The notes below the pieces were generated by a model. The model was not told where the DNA came from and did no database searches. It worked only from the letters and a program-made list of their open reading frames with translations. From an uncultured Flavobacteriaceae bacterium (GTDB taxonomy: Bacteria > Bacteroidota > Bacteroidia > Flavobacteriales > Flavobacteriaceae), in assembly GCA_947489085.1 (NCBI GenBank), contig CANLCJ010000015.1, positions 1-64,000 of the forward strand: a stretch of DNA of 64,000 bases. Direction: 5' to 3'. Positions 1-8,983 of the stretch are shown here, piece after piece. Position 1 is the first letter of the stretch. Each line of letters starts with the position of its first letter. The translations under genes were made by a program, and so were the position numbers.

Positions 1-59
1 CCGAAAGGGGTCAGTAAAACCATCTAGGAAAAGCGGTGTTCCTCCTTCGGTCGTCGGCA

Positions 60-172
60 AATAACCGTGCCAGACCCCTGCAGCCCTTTTTTTAAATTTT
101 ATTTTAAGAAAAAAAAGCGCTACACGTCCCCAAGGGGTGCTGCGCTAAGCTCCGCAGTCTGTCACGGTTATT
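60..172. repeat. Inverted repeat, 15 of 16 bp
   Basis: AATAACCGTGCCAGAC at 60-75 is matched by the complement of GTCTGTCACGGTTATT at 157-172, with one mismatch, around an 81-nt interior. It lies in the GC-rich block and would form a long stem if transcribed. Confidence 0.65.
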
Positions 173-432
173 GCGCTCCTTGGTCAGTCGTCACGTCAGG
201 CTACTTTGTCTGCTTAGGCAGCTTCCCGAAAAGGTCAGCAGCCACACAGCCACCGCCTGCCATAATTTAGCTCGCCTGCGGGTCGCTGCGGGCTGCGGGC
301 AAGCTGATTTTATTGTAGCCTTCGGCAGATAGGAAAGCCCTTGTGTCTAGACATAGCTAGCCCCCGTGTTCGTACCTCACACTCTAGGTCTACCACCCTT
401 GCTCCACTCGCAGGTCGGCTCGCATCACCCAC

Positions 433-508
433 CACACATGCCCACCGCCGATTTAGCCGCAGGCGCTTTTACCTAGAACCCAGTACGAAAACCCATCACA
501 CATGCCCA
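433..508 (+). repeat. 12-bp direct repeat pair
   Basis: CACACATGCCCA occurs at 433-444 and again at 497-508, in both cases preceded by a CATCA/CCCA-rich stretch. It lies in the GC-rich block; its role is unknown. Confidence 0.6.
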
Positions 509-537
509 GGGGGTCTTCCACCCCCTTCAACCCCTGG
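506..537. other. Two mutually exclusive hairpins
   Basis: AGGGGGT (508-514) pairs with ACCCCCT (520-526) over a 5-nt loop. The overlapping CCAGGGG (506-512) pairs instead with CCCCTGG (531-537). Both stems are perfect 7-bp matches that cannot coexist, and a T-run follows at 543-549. The arrangement resembles a switch or terminator, but no gene context supports one. Confidence 0.5.
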
Positions 538-646
538 ATCATTTTTTTGCTTGAAGCATGCAAAAACATACCGTCAAGACCTTAAAGAACAGGGCAGGCA
601 TACTTCAATCAAAAAAACGAAAACCCGTTACCTTATTTTTTTTCAA

Positions 647-676
647 TTGAAATAAAAGGATAAAACAGTATCTTGC
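647..676 (+). promoter_or_regulatory. Possible promoter of the toxin-like gene
   Basis: TTG at 647-649 is followed after 19 bp by TATCTTGC at 669-676, one step from the Bacteroidota -7 element TAnnTTTG. The downstream ATG at 680 would lie at or very near the transcription start, so the message could be leaderless. Confidence 0.35.
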
Positions 677-679
677 TGT

Positions 680-1297
680 ATGCTTACAAAGTGGCTGTAC
701 CGGATTTTTTTAATGCTCCTTATTTTAGGAACAGGGCAAGTTTATGCGGAAACTGAAACAGAAGTAAGAGTAGTAGACTTCGCTGATGCGGGGAGAACTC
801 TCAGTGGACAGTTAGTTAAAGATGCTGTTCCTTCTAATGTTGTTAAAACTGTTACTAACTGGGATAGACAATTACAAGAATTAGTTGAATATCCGAAATA
901 CAATAATGTTGCTTTAGGGAAATCTTCTAACGGTCGTCTAGAAGCTTTTGGGAATGAAGTTGGTGCTAATGTATGGACTAAAGAAACTGATAAAATATTT
1001 ACTAAGAAATATAGTTTGCCAGATCATTATTCTTTTGAACGCTCCATGACAAGTGTGTTAAATGAAACAGTAAGCAAAAATGGAGGGAAGATACTCTTTG
1101 ATATTGATGGAGTAAATATTAGTAAATCAATAGAAGGGAGCGTAATTTATAACCCATTTAATAATCTTATCACAGAATTTGAACTTCAAATGTTGTTAAG
1201 AAATAAATCTTGGTATGATAATGTTATTTTTCATAACAATGGTGTGATACTATCTTCGGAAGAGTTAATAGAAAAAGGAATCAGGTTAATAGAATGA
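680..1297 (+). CDS. Secreted toxin-like protein of unknown family
   Basis: The 205-residue product starts with a clear signal peptide (hydrophobic core about residues 8-18, likely cleavage after Val-Tyr-Ala near residue 23). A short linker and then a compact C-terminal half (about 95-205) follow. That half resembles the C-terminal toxin modules of Rhs and CdiA-type polymorphic toxins in style: a Gly-Asn-Glu-Val entry, a central Gly-Gly-Lys-Ile-Leu-Phe-Asp segment and a Thr-Glu-Phe-Glu-Leu helix. I cannot assign a catalytic family. The next gene starts inside the stop codon (ATGA overlap), as toxin-immunity pairs often do. An ordinary secreted protein of unknown role is the alternative. Confidence 0.6.
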   Translation: MLTKWLYRIFLMLLILGTGQVYAETETEVRVVDFADAGRTLSGQLVKDAVPSNVVKTVTNWDRQLQELVEYPKYNNVALGKSSNGRLEAFGNEVGANVWTKETDKIFTKKYSLPDHYSFERSMTSVLNETVSKNGGKILFDIDGVNISKSIEGSVIYNPFNNLITEFELQMLLRNKSWYDNVIFHNNGVILSSEELIEKGIRLIE

Positions 1298-1632
1298 TTA
1301 AAAATTTAAATCTAATATTAGAAAGGCGAATTACTGGAATCTTTCAGAATCACATTGAAAAAACAGTAATGCTATCATTAGATAATCAAACTACCATTAC
1401 TTTTTTAGGATGTGTTCTTGTTATTGATTCAGGGATAATAGGTCACGATCTGACTTATTTAGCAGAAACTTCAACATTAGGAATTACATTGGAATTTAAA
1501 AGGATGAAGTTAGATGCTGATGACTTTAAGCATTTGCTTATAAGCAGAGATATAAAAGATTATAAGAATAAAAATGAGTTTTTAGTATCATATAAGGAAG
1601 TAAGAATGGGTAGTATCTCACCAAGTGTGTAA
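1294..1632 (+). CDS. Small cytoplasmic protein, candidate immunity partner
   Basis: The 112-residue protein has no signal peptide or membrane segment and matches no family I recognise. It has alternating beta-strand-like stretches (for example Thr-Ile-Thr-Phe-Leu-Gly near residue 33) and a charged C-terminal half. Its ATG overlaps the stop codon of the upstream secreted gene by four bases, so the two are probably translated as a coupled pair. By position, size and lack of export signal it fits an immunity protein for the upstream toxin-like product. That is inference from gene order only. Confidence 0.6.
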   Translation: MIKNLNLILERRITGIFQNHIEKTVMLSLDNQTTITFLGCVLVIDSGIIGHDLTYLAETSTLGITLEFKRMKLDADDFKHLLISRDIKDYKNKNEFLVSYKEVRMGSISPSV

Positions 1633-1825
1633 ATAAAATTTATCGAGGGTTTAAGTTCTTTAGCTACAATATCACTGGACTTGAAATAGTTATCTCTAAA
1701 ATCGTTTATTACATTAAATTAATTTTAGCAGCTTTAATAAAATGGTCAATGGTAGTAATCAATGACTCTTTTCTCTATCAGGTAGATTAGCAATATCCTG
1801 AAACCGTATTAAAATAGCAATAAAA

Positions 1826-1857
1826 AAATCGTCTAAAAATTATTTTCTAGACGATTT
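1826..1857 (-). terminator. Rho-independent terminator of nrdA
   Basis: AAATCGTCTA (1826-1835) pairs perfectly with TAGACGATTT (1848-1857). On the minus strand the stem runs into a T-tract (A-run at 1822-1828 on the plus strand), so it suits nrdA. It is the only clear element in 1633-1916, which otherwise holds nothing I recognise. Confidence 0.75.
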
Positions 1858-1916
1858 CTTATTTTAGAATGCGTTCTTACTTTTTGTAGAGCAGACGCAA
1901 TACCTATTTGCTTTTT

Positions 1917-4400
1917 TTAAGAGCCACACATTAAACAGTCGTCTCCTTCTGCTGCTTTAGCTTGCGCTATAAGTGCTTTCATCTCGTCTGCACTCATTGG
2001 TGCTGCCTCTGTACTAGAACTGTTTGCAAATTTTGCTGCATTTTGTGCGGCTAATTTTTGCTTTTTGGCTTCATGTTGTACTGTTGCAGACGTTTCTACC
2101 ACCGCAGTAGTTTCTATTGGATCTTCTTTTTTAGAGGTTTTTAGAGTAAATTTTATAGCATCTACTGCACTCTTAGTACGCAAGTAGTACATCCCCGTTT
2201 TTAACCCACTTTTCCAAGCATAAAAATGCATCGATGTTAACTTAGCCATTGTTGCGCCTTCCATAAACAGATTAAGCGATTGAGATTGATCTATAAAATA
2301 GCCTCTCTGTCTCGACATGTCTATAATATCTTTCATGCTTAATTCCCAAACTGTTCTGTACAGCTCTTTTATGTTTTGCGGAATACCTTCTATATTTTGA
2401 ATGGATCCGTTAGCACGCATTATGTCTTGTTTTAGGTTTTCGTTCCAAAGTCCTAATTCTACTAAATCTTCTAACAAATGCTTGTTTACTACAATAAATT
2501 CTCCCGATAATACGCGGCGTGTATAAATATTCGATGTATAAGGCTCGAAACACTCGTTATTACCTAAAATCTGAGAGGTAGATGCTGTTGGCATAGGTGC
2601 TACCAATAATGAGTTACGCACACCATGCTTAAGCACTTGCTTGCGTAGTTTAGCCCAATCCCAACGGCCACTTAATTCTTCATCTTTTACATTCCACAAG
2701 TTGTGCTGAAACTCGCCTCTACTAATTGGAGAACCTTCGTAAGATTGGTATGCCCCATCTGCTTTTGCTTCTTCTACACTAGCTGTTAATGCTGCGTAAT
2801 ATAAAGTTTCAAAAATTTCTTGATTTAATTTTTTAGCCGCATCGCTGGTAAATGGCATACGTAATTTTATAAACGTATCTGCCAAACCTTGAACGCCTAA
2901 TCCAATTGGCCTATGCCTCATGTTAGAGTTCTCCGCCTCTGGTACTGGATAGTAATTTCTATCGATAACACGGTTTAAATTTTTTGTAACGCGCTTGGTA
3001 ATTTTGTATAATTCTTTATGGTCGAACTCTCCATTTTTTACAAACATTGGTAATGCTATAGAAGCCAAGTTACACACTGCTACTTCGTCTGGAGAGGTAT
3101 ACTCTAAAATTTCTGTACATAAGTTCGAAGAACGTATTGTACCCAGGTTTTGTTGGTTCGATTTACGGTTTGCCGCATCTTTGTACAACATGTATGGTGT
3201 ACCTGTTTCTATTTGCGATTCTAGGATTTTCTCCCAAAGTTCTCTCGCCTTTATAGTTTTACGGCCTTTGCCTTCTGCTTCGTATTTTAAATACAGTGCT
3301 TCAAACTCTTCACTATGTGTTTCTGGAAGCCCTGGACATTCGTTTGGACACATTAACGTCCACTCTGCATTTTCCTGTACACGTTTCATAAATAAATCTG
3401 AAATCCACATTGCATAAAATAAATCGCGCGCGCGCATTTCTTCTTTACCATGGTTTTTCTTTAAATCTAAGAAATCGAAAATATCTGCATGCCATGTCTC
3501 TAAATACATTGCAAAACTACCTTTTCGCTTACCACCTCCTTGGTCTACATAACGTGCTGTATCGTTAAATACACGAAGCATTGGTACAATACCATTACTT
3601 GTGCCGTTTGTGCCAGATATATAACTTCCTGTTGCTCTAACATTGTGCATAGCTAAACCAATACCTCCTGCAGATTGAGATATTTTAGCGGTTTGCTTTA
3701 ACGTATCGTAAATACCATCTATACTATCTTCTTTCATTGTTAAAAGAAAACAAGACGACATTTGTGGCTTTGGTGTACCAGAATTAAATAATGTTGGTGT
3801 AGCGTGTGTAAAATACTTTTTAGACATTAACTCGTATGTTTCTATGGCTGCATCTAAATCGTTTAAATGAATTCCTATAGAAACACGCATTAACATGTGT
3901 TGCGGACGCTCTGCTATTTTACCATTTAATTTTAAAAGATAAGAACGCTCCAGCGTTTTAAATCCAAAATAATCGTAACCAAAATCACGATTGTATATTA
4001 TTGTGGAGTCAAGACGGTCTTTATTCTCCATGATAACATTATACACTTCGTCTGATAGTAATGGCGCATCTTTTCCCGTTCTAGGATTAACATAAGTATA
4101 CAAATCGTGCATAACCTCACTAAAGGTTTTCTTTGTGTTTTTATGTAGGTTCGATACCGATATGCGCGCTGCTAAACGTGCGTAGTCTGGATGTGCAGTA
4201 GTCATTGTTGCAGCAACTTCTGCCGCCAAATTATCTAGCTCGCTTGTAGTTACGCCATCGTACAGTCCTTCTATAACACGCATGGCTACTTTTAAAGGGT
4301 CTACTAATGGGTTTAAGCTGTAACATAATTTACGAACTCTTGCTGTAATTTTGTCGAACATTACCTGCTCTTTTCTACCGTCTCTTTTTACTACGAACAT
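1917..4400 (-). CDS. nrdA: Ribonucleoside-diphosphate reductase, alpha subunit
   Basis: This is the large subunit of class I ribonucleotide reductase, which reduces ribonucleoside diphosphates for DNA synthesis. An N-terminal ATP-cone (about residues 1-90) implies allosteric control by ATP/dATP. The active site is complete: Cys217 and Cys443 form the reducing pair, and Asn426-Leu-Cys428-Thr-Glu430 carries the thiyl radical cysteine with its Asn and Glu. The Met-Tyr-Tyr motif of the radical-transfer path is also present. An Ala-rich linker leads to the mobile C-terminal pair Cys822/Cys825 that accepts electrons from thioredoxin-like donors. Length (827) is normal. It lies downstream of nrdB, and the 169-bp gap between them contains a hairpin. 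Confidence 0.97.
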   Translation of the reverse strand: MFVVKRDGRKEQVMFDKITARVRKLCYSLNPLVDPLKVAMRVIEGLYDGVTTSELDNLAAEVAATMTTAHPDYARLAARISVSNLHKNTKKTFSEVMHDLYTYVNPRTGKDAPLLSDEVYNVIMENKDRLDSTIIYNRDFGYDYFGFKTLERSYLLKLNGKIAERPQHMLMRVSIGIHLNDLDAAIETYELMSKKYFTHATPTLFNSGTPKPQMSSCFLLTMKEDSIDGIYDTLKQTAKISQSAGGIGLAMHNVRATGSYISGTNGTSNGIVPMLRVFNDTARYVDQGGGKRKGSFAMYLETWHADIFDFLDLKKNHGKEEMRARDLFYAMWISDLFMKRVQENAEWTLMCPNECPGLPETHSEEFEALYLKYEAEGKGRKTIKARELWEKILESQIETGTPYMLYKDAANRKSNQQNLGTIRSSNLCTEILEYTSPDEVAVCNLASIALPMFVKNGEFDHKELYKITKRVTKNLNRVIDRNYYPVPEAENSNMRHRPIGLGVQGLADTFIKLRMPFTSDAAKKLNQEIFETLYYAALTASVEEAKADGAYQSYEGSPISRGEFQHNLWNVKDEELSGRWDWAKLRKQVLKHGVRNSLLVAPMPTASTSQILGNNECFEPYTSNIYTRRVLSGEFIVVNKHLLEDLVELGLWNENLKQDIMRANGSIQNIEGIPQNIKELYRTVWELSMKDIIDMSRQRGYFIDQSQSLNLFMEGATMAKLTSMHFYAWKSGLKTGMYYLRTKSAVDAIKFTLKTSKKEDPIETTAVVETSATVQHEAKKQKLAAQNAAKFANSSSTEAAPMSADEMKALIAQAKAAEGDDCLMCGS

Positions 4401-4464
4401 TGTTTATAAAGGGTTTTAATTTTTCCTAAGTACACCTTCAGAAAAAGTTAGATTTGTCTAAGCC

Positions 4465-4497
4465 AAGTATAACATTGCGCTTCTCAATGCTATACTT
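4465..4497 (-). other. Hairpin between nrdB and nrdA
   Basis: AAGTATA-A-CATTG (4465-4477) pairs with CAATG-C-TATACTT (4485-4497), giving 12 bp around one A/C mismatch and a 7-nt loop. No T-run follows on the minus strand, so it is unlikely to terminate. It may be an RNA processing or stability element that sets the ratio of the two subunits. Confidence 0.5.
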
Positions 4498-4569
4498 AGT
4501 GAATTAATTGTTAGTATTTTGTTTCCTTTTGTAAAGGTTATTTTCTTTAATCTAAAACTGCATTATAGA

Positions 4570-5550
4570 TTAAAAATCTGCATCGAAACTGAATTTATCT
4601 TCATCTTCTTCTTTATTTAACACGCCCGCTTTTTGATATTCTGACACGCGTTTTTCGAAAAAGTTTGTTTTACCTTGTAGAGATATCATATCCATAAAGT
4701 CGAATGGATTTGCTGTATTGTATTCTTTATCGCAACCAAGCTCGCACAACAAACGGTCTGTTACAAACTCTAAGTATTGCGACATTAAAACTGCATTCAT
4801 ACCAATTAAACTAGCTGGTAACGACTCTGTTATAAACTCACGCTCAATATCTAAGGCATCTATTAAAATGTCTCTTATTCTAGATTTTGGCACTTTGTTA
4901 ATTAAATGTTTTTGGTGTAAGTGTACCGCGAAATCACAATGTACACCTTCATCTCTAGAAATTAATTCGTTAGAGAATGTTAAGCCCGGCATTAAACCTC
5001 TCTTTTTTAACCAGAAGATTGAACAGAAAGCACCAGAGAAGAAAATACCTTCTACTGCTGCAAAGGCTATTAAGCGCTCAGCAAAACTTGGAGATTCTAT
5101 CCATTTTAATGCCCAATCTGCTTTTTTCTTAATAGCAGGAAAATTTTCTATGGCATTGAATAGCATATCTTTTTCCTTTTCGTCTTTAACATACGTGTCT
5201 ATTAAAAGCGAATAGGTTTCACTATGAATGTTCTCCATCATAATTTGGAAGCCATAAAAGAACTTGGCTTCGCTATACTGTACTTCGTTTACAAAGTTTT
5301 CTGCTAAATTTTCGTTAACAATACCATCACTGGCAGCAAAAAAAGCAAGAATGTGTTTTACAAAATAACGTTCGTCATCATTTAATTTCTCACTCCAATC
5401 TGTTAAATCTTGATGTAAATCTATTTCTTCGGCAGTCCAAAAACTTGCTTCCGACTTTTTATACCACTCCCAAATGTCATGATGCTGAATAGGAAAAATT
5501 ACAAATCGATCTTTATTTTCTTGAAGAATTGGTTCTACTGCTTGAGACAT
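4570..5550 (-). CDS. nrdB: Ribonucleoside-diphosphate reductase, beta subunit
   Basis: This is the ferritin-fold small subunit that generates the tyrosyl radical for NrdA. The di-metal ligands are all visible with family spacing: Asp75, Glu106, His109, Glu167, Glu201 and His204. Tyr113 sits four residues after His109, where the radical tyrosine is expected, so this is a conventional tyrosyl-radical enzyme and not a Phe-substituted class Ic type. Length (326) is typical. It is the first gene of an nrdB-nrdA unit with a candidate promoter at 5607-5640. I see no nrdR-type gene or clear NrdR box nearby. Confidence 0.97.
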   Translation of the reverse strand: MSQAVEPILQENKDRFVIFPIQHHDIWEWYKKSEASFWTAEEIDLHQDLTDWSEKLNDDERYFVKHILAFFAASDGIVNENLAENFVNEVQYSEAKFFYGFQIMMENIHSETYSLLIDTYVKDEKEKDMLFNAIENFPAIKKKADWALKWIESPSFAERLIAFAAVEGIFFSGAFCSIFWLKKRGLMPGLTFSNELISRDEGVHCDFAVHLHQKHLINKVPKSRIRDILIDALDIEREFITESLPASLIGMNAVLMSQYLEFVTDRLLCELGCDKEYNTANPFDFMDMISLQGKTNFFEKRVSEYQKAGVLNKEEDEDKFSFDADF

Positions 5551-5606
5551 ACTTGAAACAAATTTTAATTGAGAGTTAAACGAAAAATTACTAGCTAATA
5601 CGAGTA

Positions 5607-5640
5607 CAAAGATGGCAAAATGATTGTTTGTTTCTCAAAA
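5607..5640 (-). promoter_or_regulatory. Candidate promoter of nrdB-nrdA
   Basis: On the minus strand TTTTG (5636-5640) is followed after 21 bp by CATCTTTG (5607-5614), one mismatch from TAnnTTTG. This gives a leader of about 50 nt. The farther upstream region (5641-5820) has two copies of TTTTTAACAA, possibly regulatory. Confidence 0.4.
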
Positions 5641-5828
5641 AAAAGCGAAAGATTTTCAACAAGTTTTTAACAAACAATTAAAAAGCTAACAATCAATAAG
5701 TTTACAGAAAAAAAAGGTTACTTTATTGTTTTTTAACAAGTTGTGTTTTTTGAAATCTCTAATTGTTTACAAAAAAAATAAAAAATAAAGCACATTTTCC
5801 ACTCCAGCAAGTGGTTTTACTAGGGGTT

Positions 5829-6401
5829 TCAAGACTGTTGAAAAGTTTCTGCAACCTTTTCTAATTCGAGATACCAATCTTCTCCAAATTTTCGTATTAG
5901 CGCATCTTTTACAAACTTATAAATTGGTATTTGTAATTCTTTTCCTAAAGCGCAAGCATCGTCGCAAATTTGCCATTTATGGTAATTTACACCCGAAAAT
6001 TCTGTATAATCTCGAACTCTTACTGGGTATAAATGGCACGATATGGGCTTCTTCCACGCAATGTCGCCTTGATTATAGGCTTCTTCTATACCACATAGCG
6101 CCACTTTTTTATCATCGAAAACAACATAAGCACAATCTGCACCTGCAATTAAAGGGGTTTCGTATTCCCCGTCCTCTGTAACAATATAAGTACCCTGCGC
6201 TTCTATAGCCGCAACACCTTCTGGCCTTAAATAAGGTTTAACTTTAGCATACACCTCATCTAAAATACTTGTCTCTTCTTTATCTAAAGGTGCTCCAGCA
6301 TCGCCATCTATACAACATTGGCCTTTACATGCATTTAAATTGCATGCAAAATCTTTTTTAATAATATCTTCTGAAACAATTGTTTTTCCTAACTGAAACA
6401 T
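5829..6401 (-). CDS. DUF3109 family cysteine-cluster protein
   Basis: This 190-residue protein matches the DUF3109 family of the Bacteroidota, related to YkgJ-type zinc or iron-binding cysteine clusters. Conserved cysteines occur in Cys-Asn-Leu-Asn-Ala-Cys-Lys-Gly-Gln-Cys-Cys (about 20-30), then near 109, in Ala-Leu-Cys-Gly (about 122), in Ser-Cys-His-Leu-Tyr-Pro (about 141) and in Cys-Asp-Asp-Ala-Cys (about 166-170). The arrangement suggests metal binding. Its biological role is not established. It stands alone on the minus strand upstream of the nrd promoter region. Family call is confident; function is unknown. Confidence 0.85.
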   Translation of the reverse strand: MFQLGKTIVSEDIIKKDFACNLNACKGQCCIDGDAGAPLDKEETSILDEVYAKVKPYLRPEGVAAIEAQGTYIVTEDGEYETPLIAGADCAYVVFDDKKVALCGIEEAYNQGDIAWKKPISCHLYPVRVRDYTEFSGVNYHKWQICDDACALGKELQIPIYKFVKDALIRKFGEDWYLELEKVAETFQQS

Positions 6402-6474
6402 ATTTAAAACTATTAAGCCATAAAAGTAATTAAAGTTTAAATTTATTGGGCTCTAGAATTTCATTTTAAATGCA

Positions 6475-6491
6475 GATCTTTGCAAAAGATC
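6475..6491. promoter_or_regulatory. Perfect dyad GATCTTT-GCA-AAAGATC
   Basis: Seven-base arms at 6475-6481 and 6485-6491 flank GCA, 53 bp before the small membrane gene and 73 bp from the divergent DUF3109 start. It could be an operator or a small hairpin; no regulator is assigned. Confidence 0.4.
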
Positions 6492-6544
6492 GCAGGTTTT
6501 TAATGCGCGAAAGATAAAACACCAATTTTAAAACTTATTTAATT

Positions 6545-6754
6545 ATGAAATATTTCGCTTATGTAATCATGATTGTTTCTTTAGGACTGGGCATATTTAA
6601 CGCTACTCATATTAACTTTAGCGCCCCCTTACAAGGCGATAGTATTGTTGCCTTAATTACTGTAATTGCTTCGCTTTGTGCTATTTTTTTAATGCTTATT
6701 TTATTAACATCGAAACGCATTGAAGAAAAGGTGAAACAAAGCAGTAAAAACTAA
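6545..6754 (+). CDS. Small two-helix membrane protein
   Basis: The 69-residue product has two predicted membrane helices (about 4-22 and 33-53) and a short Lys/Ser-rich cytoplasmic tail. No family is recognised with certainty. It ends 11 bases before the flavoprotein gene on the same strand, so the two are probably co-transcribed. A perfect dyad at 6475-6491 lies upstream. The Met-Lys start is followed at once by the first membrane helix, which supports the chosen ATG. Confidence 0.75.
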   Translation: MKYFAYVIMIVSLGLGIFNATHINFSAPLQGDSIVALITVIASLCAIFLMLILLTSKRIEEKVKQSSKN

Positions 6755-6765
6755 ATAAGTTAAAA

Positions 6766-7371
6766 ATGTTTGATGTTTTAATTATAGGTGGTGGCGCGGC
6801 TGGTCTTTCTTGTGCCTTAGTACTTGGGTCTGCCCAAAACAAGGCTTTTGCTAAATCTAAAAAAATTGGAATTGTAACGCACCAAAAATCCTCTCACCTC
6901 CAAACTGCTTTATTTAATAATGTTTTAGGCTTAGCTCCTAATACTACTGGCGCTTCTATTTTAAAAGATGGTAAGGCGCAACTTAGCAACTTATACCCGC
7001 ACGTTGAGCAAATTGAAAAAGAAAAGGTTTCGACAATTGCGCCTGTAAAAGATTTTTATACCATAACAACCAATAATACGAGTTATACTGCTAAACTTGT
7101 AGTTGTTGCTGTGGGCTATACAGACCTTATACGCATTAAGGGACTTGAGTCTTATATTGAAGCACACCCTAGAGCTGCCGCAGAGAAAAACCGCATTTGG
7201 CTTAAAAACACAGACCATCTTATTGCACCTAATTTGTATGTTGCTGGCACTCTAGCTGGGTGGCGCAGCCAATTTGCTATAGCGTCTGGAAGCGGAGCAC
7301 ATGTTGCTACAGATATTTTAACGCTTTGGAATAATGGCAAACACACTAAAGTACACGATAAAATAATTTAA
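6766..7371 (+). CDS. FAD-dependent oxidoreductase, thioredoxin reductase-like, short
   Basis: The N terminus is a Rossmann FAD-binding motif (Ile-Ile-Gly-Gly-Gly-Ala-Ala-Gly-Leu-Ser, about 6-15). The C terminus retains the second FAD motif of thioredoxin reductase-like enzymes (Leu-Tyr-Val-Ala-Gly, about 157-161, then a Gly-Ser-Gly helix). At 201 residues it is about 100 shorter than thioredoxin reductase: the NADPH-binding insert and the redox Cys-x-x-Cys are absent. It may therefore be a flavoprotein reduced by a partner. Two-domain short forms are annotated in other flavobacteria as NAD(P)/FAD-dependent oxidoreductases. The frame is intact, so this is not an obvious pseudogene. Confidence 0.75.
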   Translation: MFDVLIIGGGAAGLSCALVLGSAQNKAFAKSKKIGIVTHQKSSHLQTALFNNVLGLAPNTTGASILKDGKAQLSNLYPHVEQIEKEKVSTIAPVKDFYTITTNNTSYTAKLVVVAVGYTDLIRIKGLESYIEAHPRAAAEKNRIWLKNTDHLIAPNLYVAGTLAGWRSQFAIASGSGAHVATDILTLWNNGKHTKVHDKII

Positions 7372-7390
7372 CGGTTCGTTTTTGCGTTTG

Positions 7391-8983
7391 CTACAATTCA
7401 TCATTTCTCAAGGCAAGAACTTCCTCCAGCATAATATCGCTTTGATTAAGCACTTCTTGTAAAGCGCCTTCTCCAAAAAGCTGATCTGCCAAAACGGCTT
7501 TTATATATTGCTTCACTTCTTCGTTGTAGGCTACAAAGGTTACCTTAGACCCTATTCTAACATTTAAATAGTCCTGAAATTCAATTACTAAATCGTCTGT
7601 AACTTCAAAATTATCTATAAAGTCTTGACGTTTATAAACTTCGAAAATCGCTCTATTTTTTTCTAAGGTTTCGAAAACAAAATACCCAATTACACCTCTG
7701 CGCTTTAAATAGGTTAGCGTTTCATTTTCCATCGCTGTATCTACAGGCACAAAAACATCTGGTATAATACCACCGCCACCGTATACTATTTTGCCTTTAG
7801 GTGTTGTAAATTTTAAAGAGTCTGCAACCTCAATTTTATCACTATCTGAAAGCTCGCCAGACTGCAAACGCTTGTAATAGTCGTTATGGTAGGCTTGGTT
7901 GCCCTCGTTATAGGGCCGTTGTATAGAACGCCCTGTTGGAGTGTAATATCTAGACACTGTTAAACGCACTGCACTACCATCTCCTAAATCCATTTCGCGC
8001 TGTACCAATCCTTTGCCGTAAGAGCGCCTTCCTACTATTGTACCTTTATCGTTATCTTGCAACGCCCCAGCCACAATTTCGCTGGCCGAAGCTGAGTTTT
8101 CGTCTATTAACACATAAATCTCCCCGTTTTCAAAAACACCTTTTCCTGTAGCAAAGCTTTTTTCTATTTTGCCTCTTTTATTTTTTGTAAAGAGTATAAG
8201 TTTGTTTTTTTCTAAAAACTCGTCTACAACTTGCTCTGTTATATCTAAACGTCCACCTGGGTTACCTCTTAGGTCTAATACAAGTGCTTTAGCACCTTTG
8301 TTTACAAGAGCATCTAAACCTTCTTTAAACTCTACATAAGTTGTTTCGGCAAATTTATTTATTTTAATGTAACCTAGCTCGTCGTTTATCATATACGCCG
8401 CATCTACACTTTTTAATGGAATTTTACCTCGATTTACTGTAAATGTTAACAATTCTGGCGCTCCTTTTCTGTAAACTTTTAGTTTTACCTTAGAGTTTAA
8501 AGGGCCTTTTAATTTATTTATAATCTCCCTGTCTTTTAATCTATCTCCGTAAAGCGTATCCTTATCTGCAATTAAGATACGGTCTCCACTTTTAATACCT
8601 GCTTTGTAACTAGGGCCGTTTACAATAGGACGAATAACTGCAATAGTGTCTTTATAGGTGTAAAAACTAACACCTATACCCACAAAATTACCACGCAATT
8701 CCTCTTGTACACGTTCCATGTTTTCTTTCGGTATGTAAACCGAATGCGGGTCTAAATTACTTAATATACCGTTTACGGTTACATCTACTATGCTATCTGT
8801 ATTTACATTGTCTACGTATTCGTAATCTATATAGTCTATAAGCCTGTTTAGCTTATCTTTTTTACTGTTTGCTGTAAATAGGGTATTTGTGGTATTACTA
8901 AAATTGAGCTTACCCCCAATAAGAATACCAAATGCTGTAGCAACTCCTAATAATAATGGTATGTATTTTTTTTGAAACTGCAT
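7391..8983 (-). CDS. S41 family C-terminal processing peptidase
   Basis: This is a periplasmic tail-specific protease of the CtpA/Prc family. An N-terminal hydrophobic anchor or signal (about 8-24) is followed by a helical region, a PDZ domain (about 95-175) and the S41 catalytic domain (about 190-370). The catalytic pair is visible: Ser299 in Asn-Ser-Ala-Ser-Ala-Ser-Glu and Lys324 in Ser-Tyr-Gly-Lys-Gly, 25 residues apart as in E. coli Tsp. A further C-terminal region of about 150 residues is normal for the Bacteroidota versions. Its start codon overlaps the stop of the upstream deaminase gene (TAATG), so the two form one unit. Confidence 0.93.
   Translation of the reverse strand: MQFQKKYIPLLLGVATAFGILIGGKLNFSNTTNTLFTANSKKDKLNRLIDYIDYEYVDNVNTDSIVDVTVNGILSNLDPHSVYIPKENMERVQEELRGNFVGIGVSFYTYKDTIAVIRPIVNGPSYKAGIKSGDRILIADKDTLYGDRLKDREIINKLKGPLNSKVKLKVYRKGAPELLTFTVNRGKIPLKSVDAAYMINDELGYIKINKFAETTYVEFKEGLDALVNKGAKALVLDLRGNPGGRLDITEQVVDEFLEKNKLILFTKNKRGKIEKSFATGKGVFENGEIYVLIDENSASASEIVAGALQDNDKGTIVGRRSYGKGLVQREMDLGDGSAVRLTVSRYYTPTGRSIQRPYNEGNQAYHNDYYKRLQSGELSDSDKIEVADSLKFTTPKGKIVYGGGGIIPDVFVPVDTAMENETLTYLKRRGVIGYFVFETLEKNRAIFEVYKRQDFIDNFEVTDDLVIEFQDYLNVRIGSKVTFVAYNEEVKQYIKAVLADQLFGEGALQEVLNQSDIMLEEVLALRNDEL

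Larger units (their letters stand above)
1..600. other. GC-rich structured block, apparently non-coding
   Basis: This stretch is visibly richer in G and C than everything downstream, and the change is fairly sharp at about 560-600. Its open frames give low-complexity Pro/Ser/Arg/His translations unlike any family I know, so I read none as a gene. It is dense in complementary segments: AGGGGTC at 6-12 against GACCCCT at 73-79, a 16-bp inverted repeat at 60-75/157-172, and nested hairpins at 506-537. A 12-bp direct repeat lies at 433-444 and 497-508. It could be a structured RNA, a decayed mobile element end or foreign DNA. The left edge is the window edge, so its full extent is unknown. Confidence 0.5.

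Noticed and set aside
67-655. Open frames of 67 and 104 residues in the GC-rich block (67-270, 341-655)
   Set aside because: Translations are low-complexity Pro/Ser/Arg/His-rich with no family resemblance, in a block full of inverted repeats. High GC alone lengthens open frames.
2995-5215. Plus-strand frames inside nrdA and nrdB (2995-3417, 4718-5215)
   Set aside because: Antisense to genes with complete catalytic motifs; the translations show no family.
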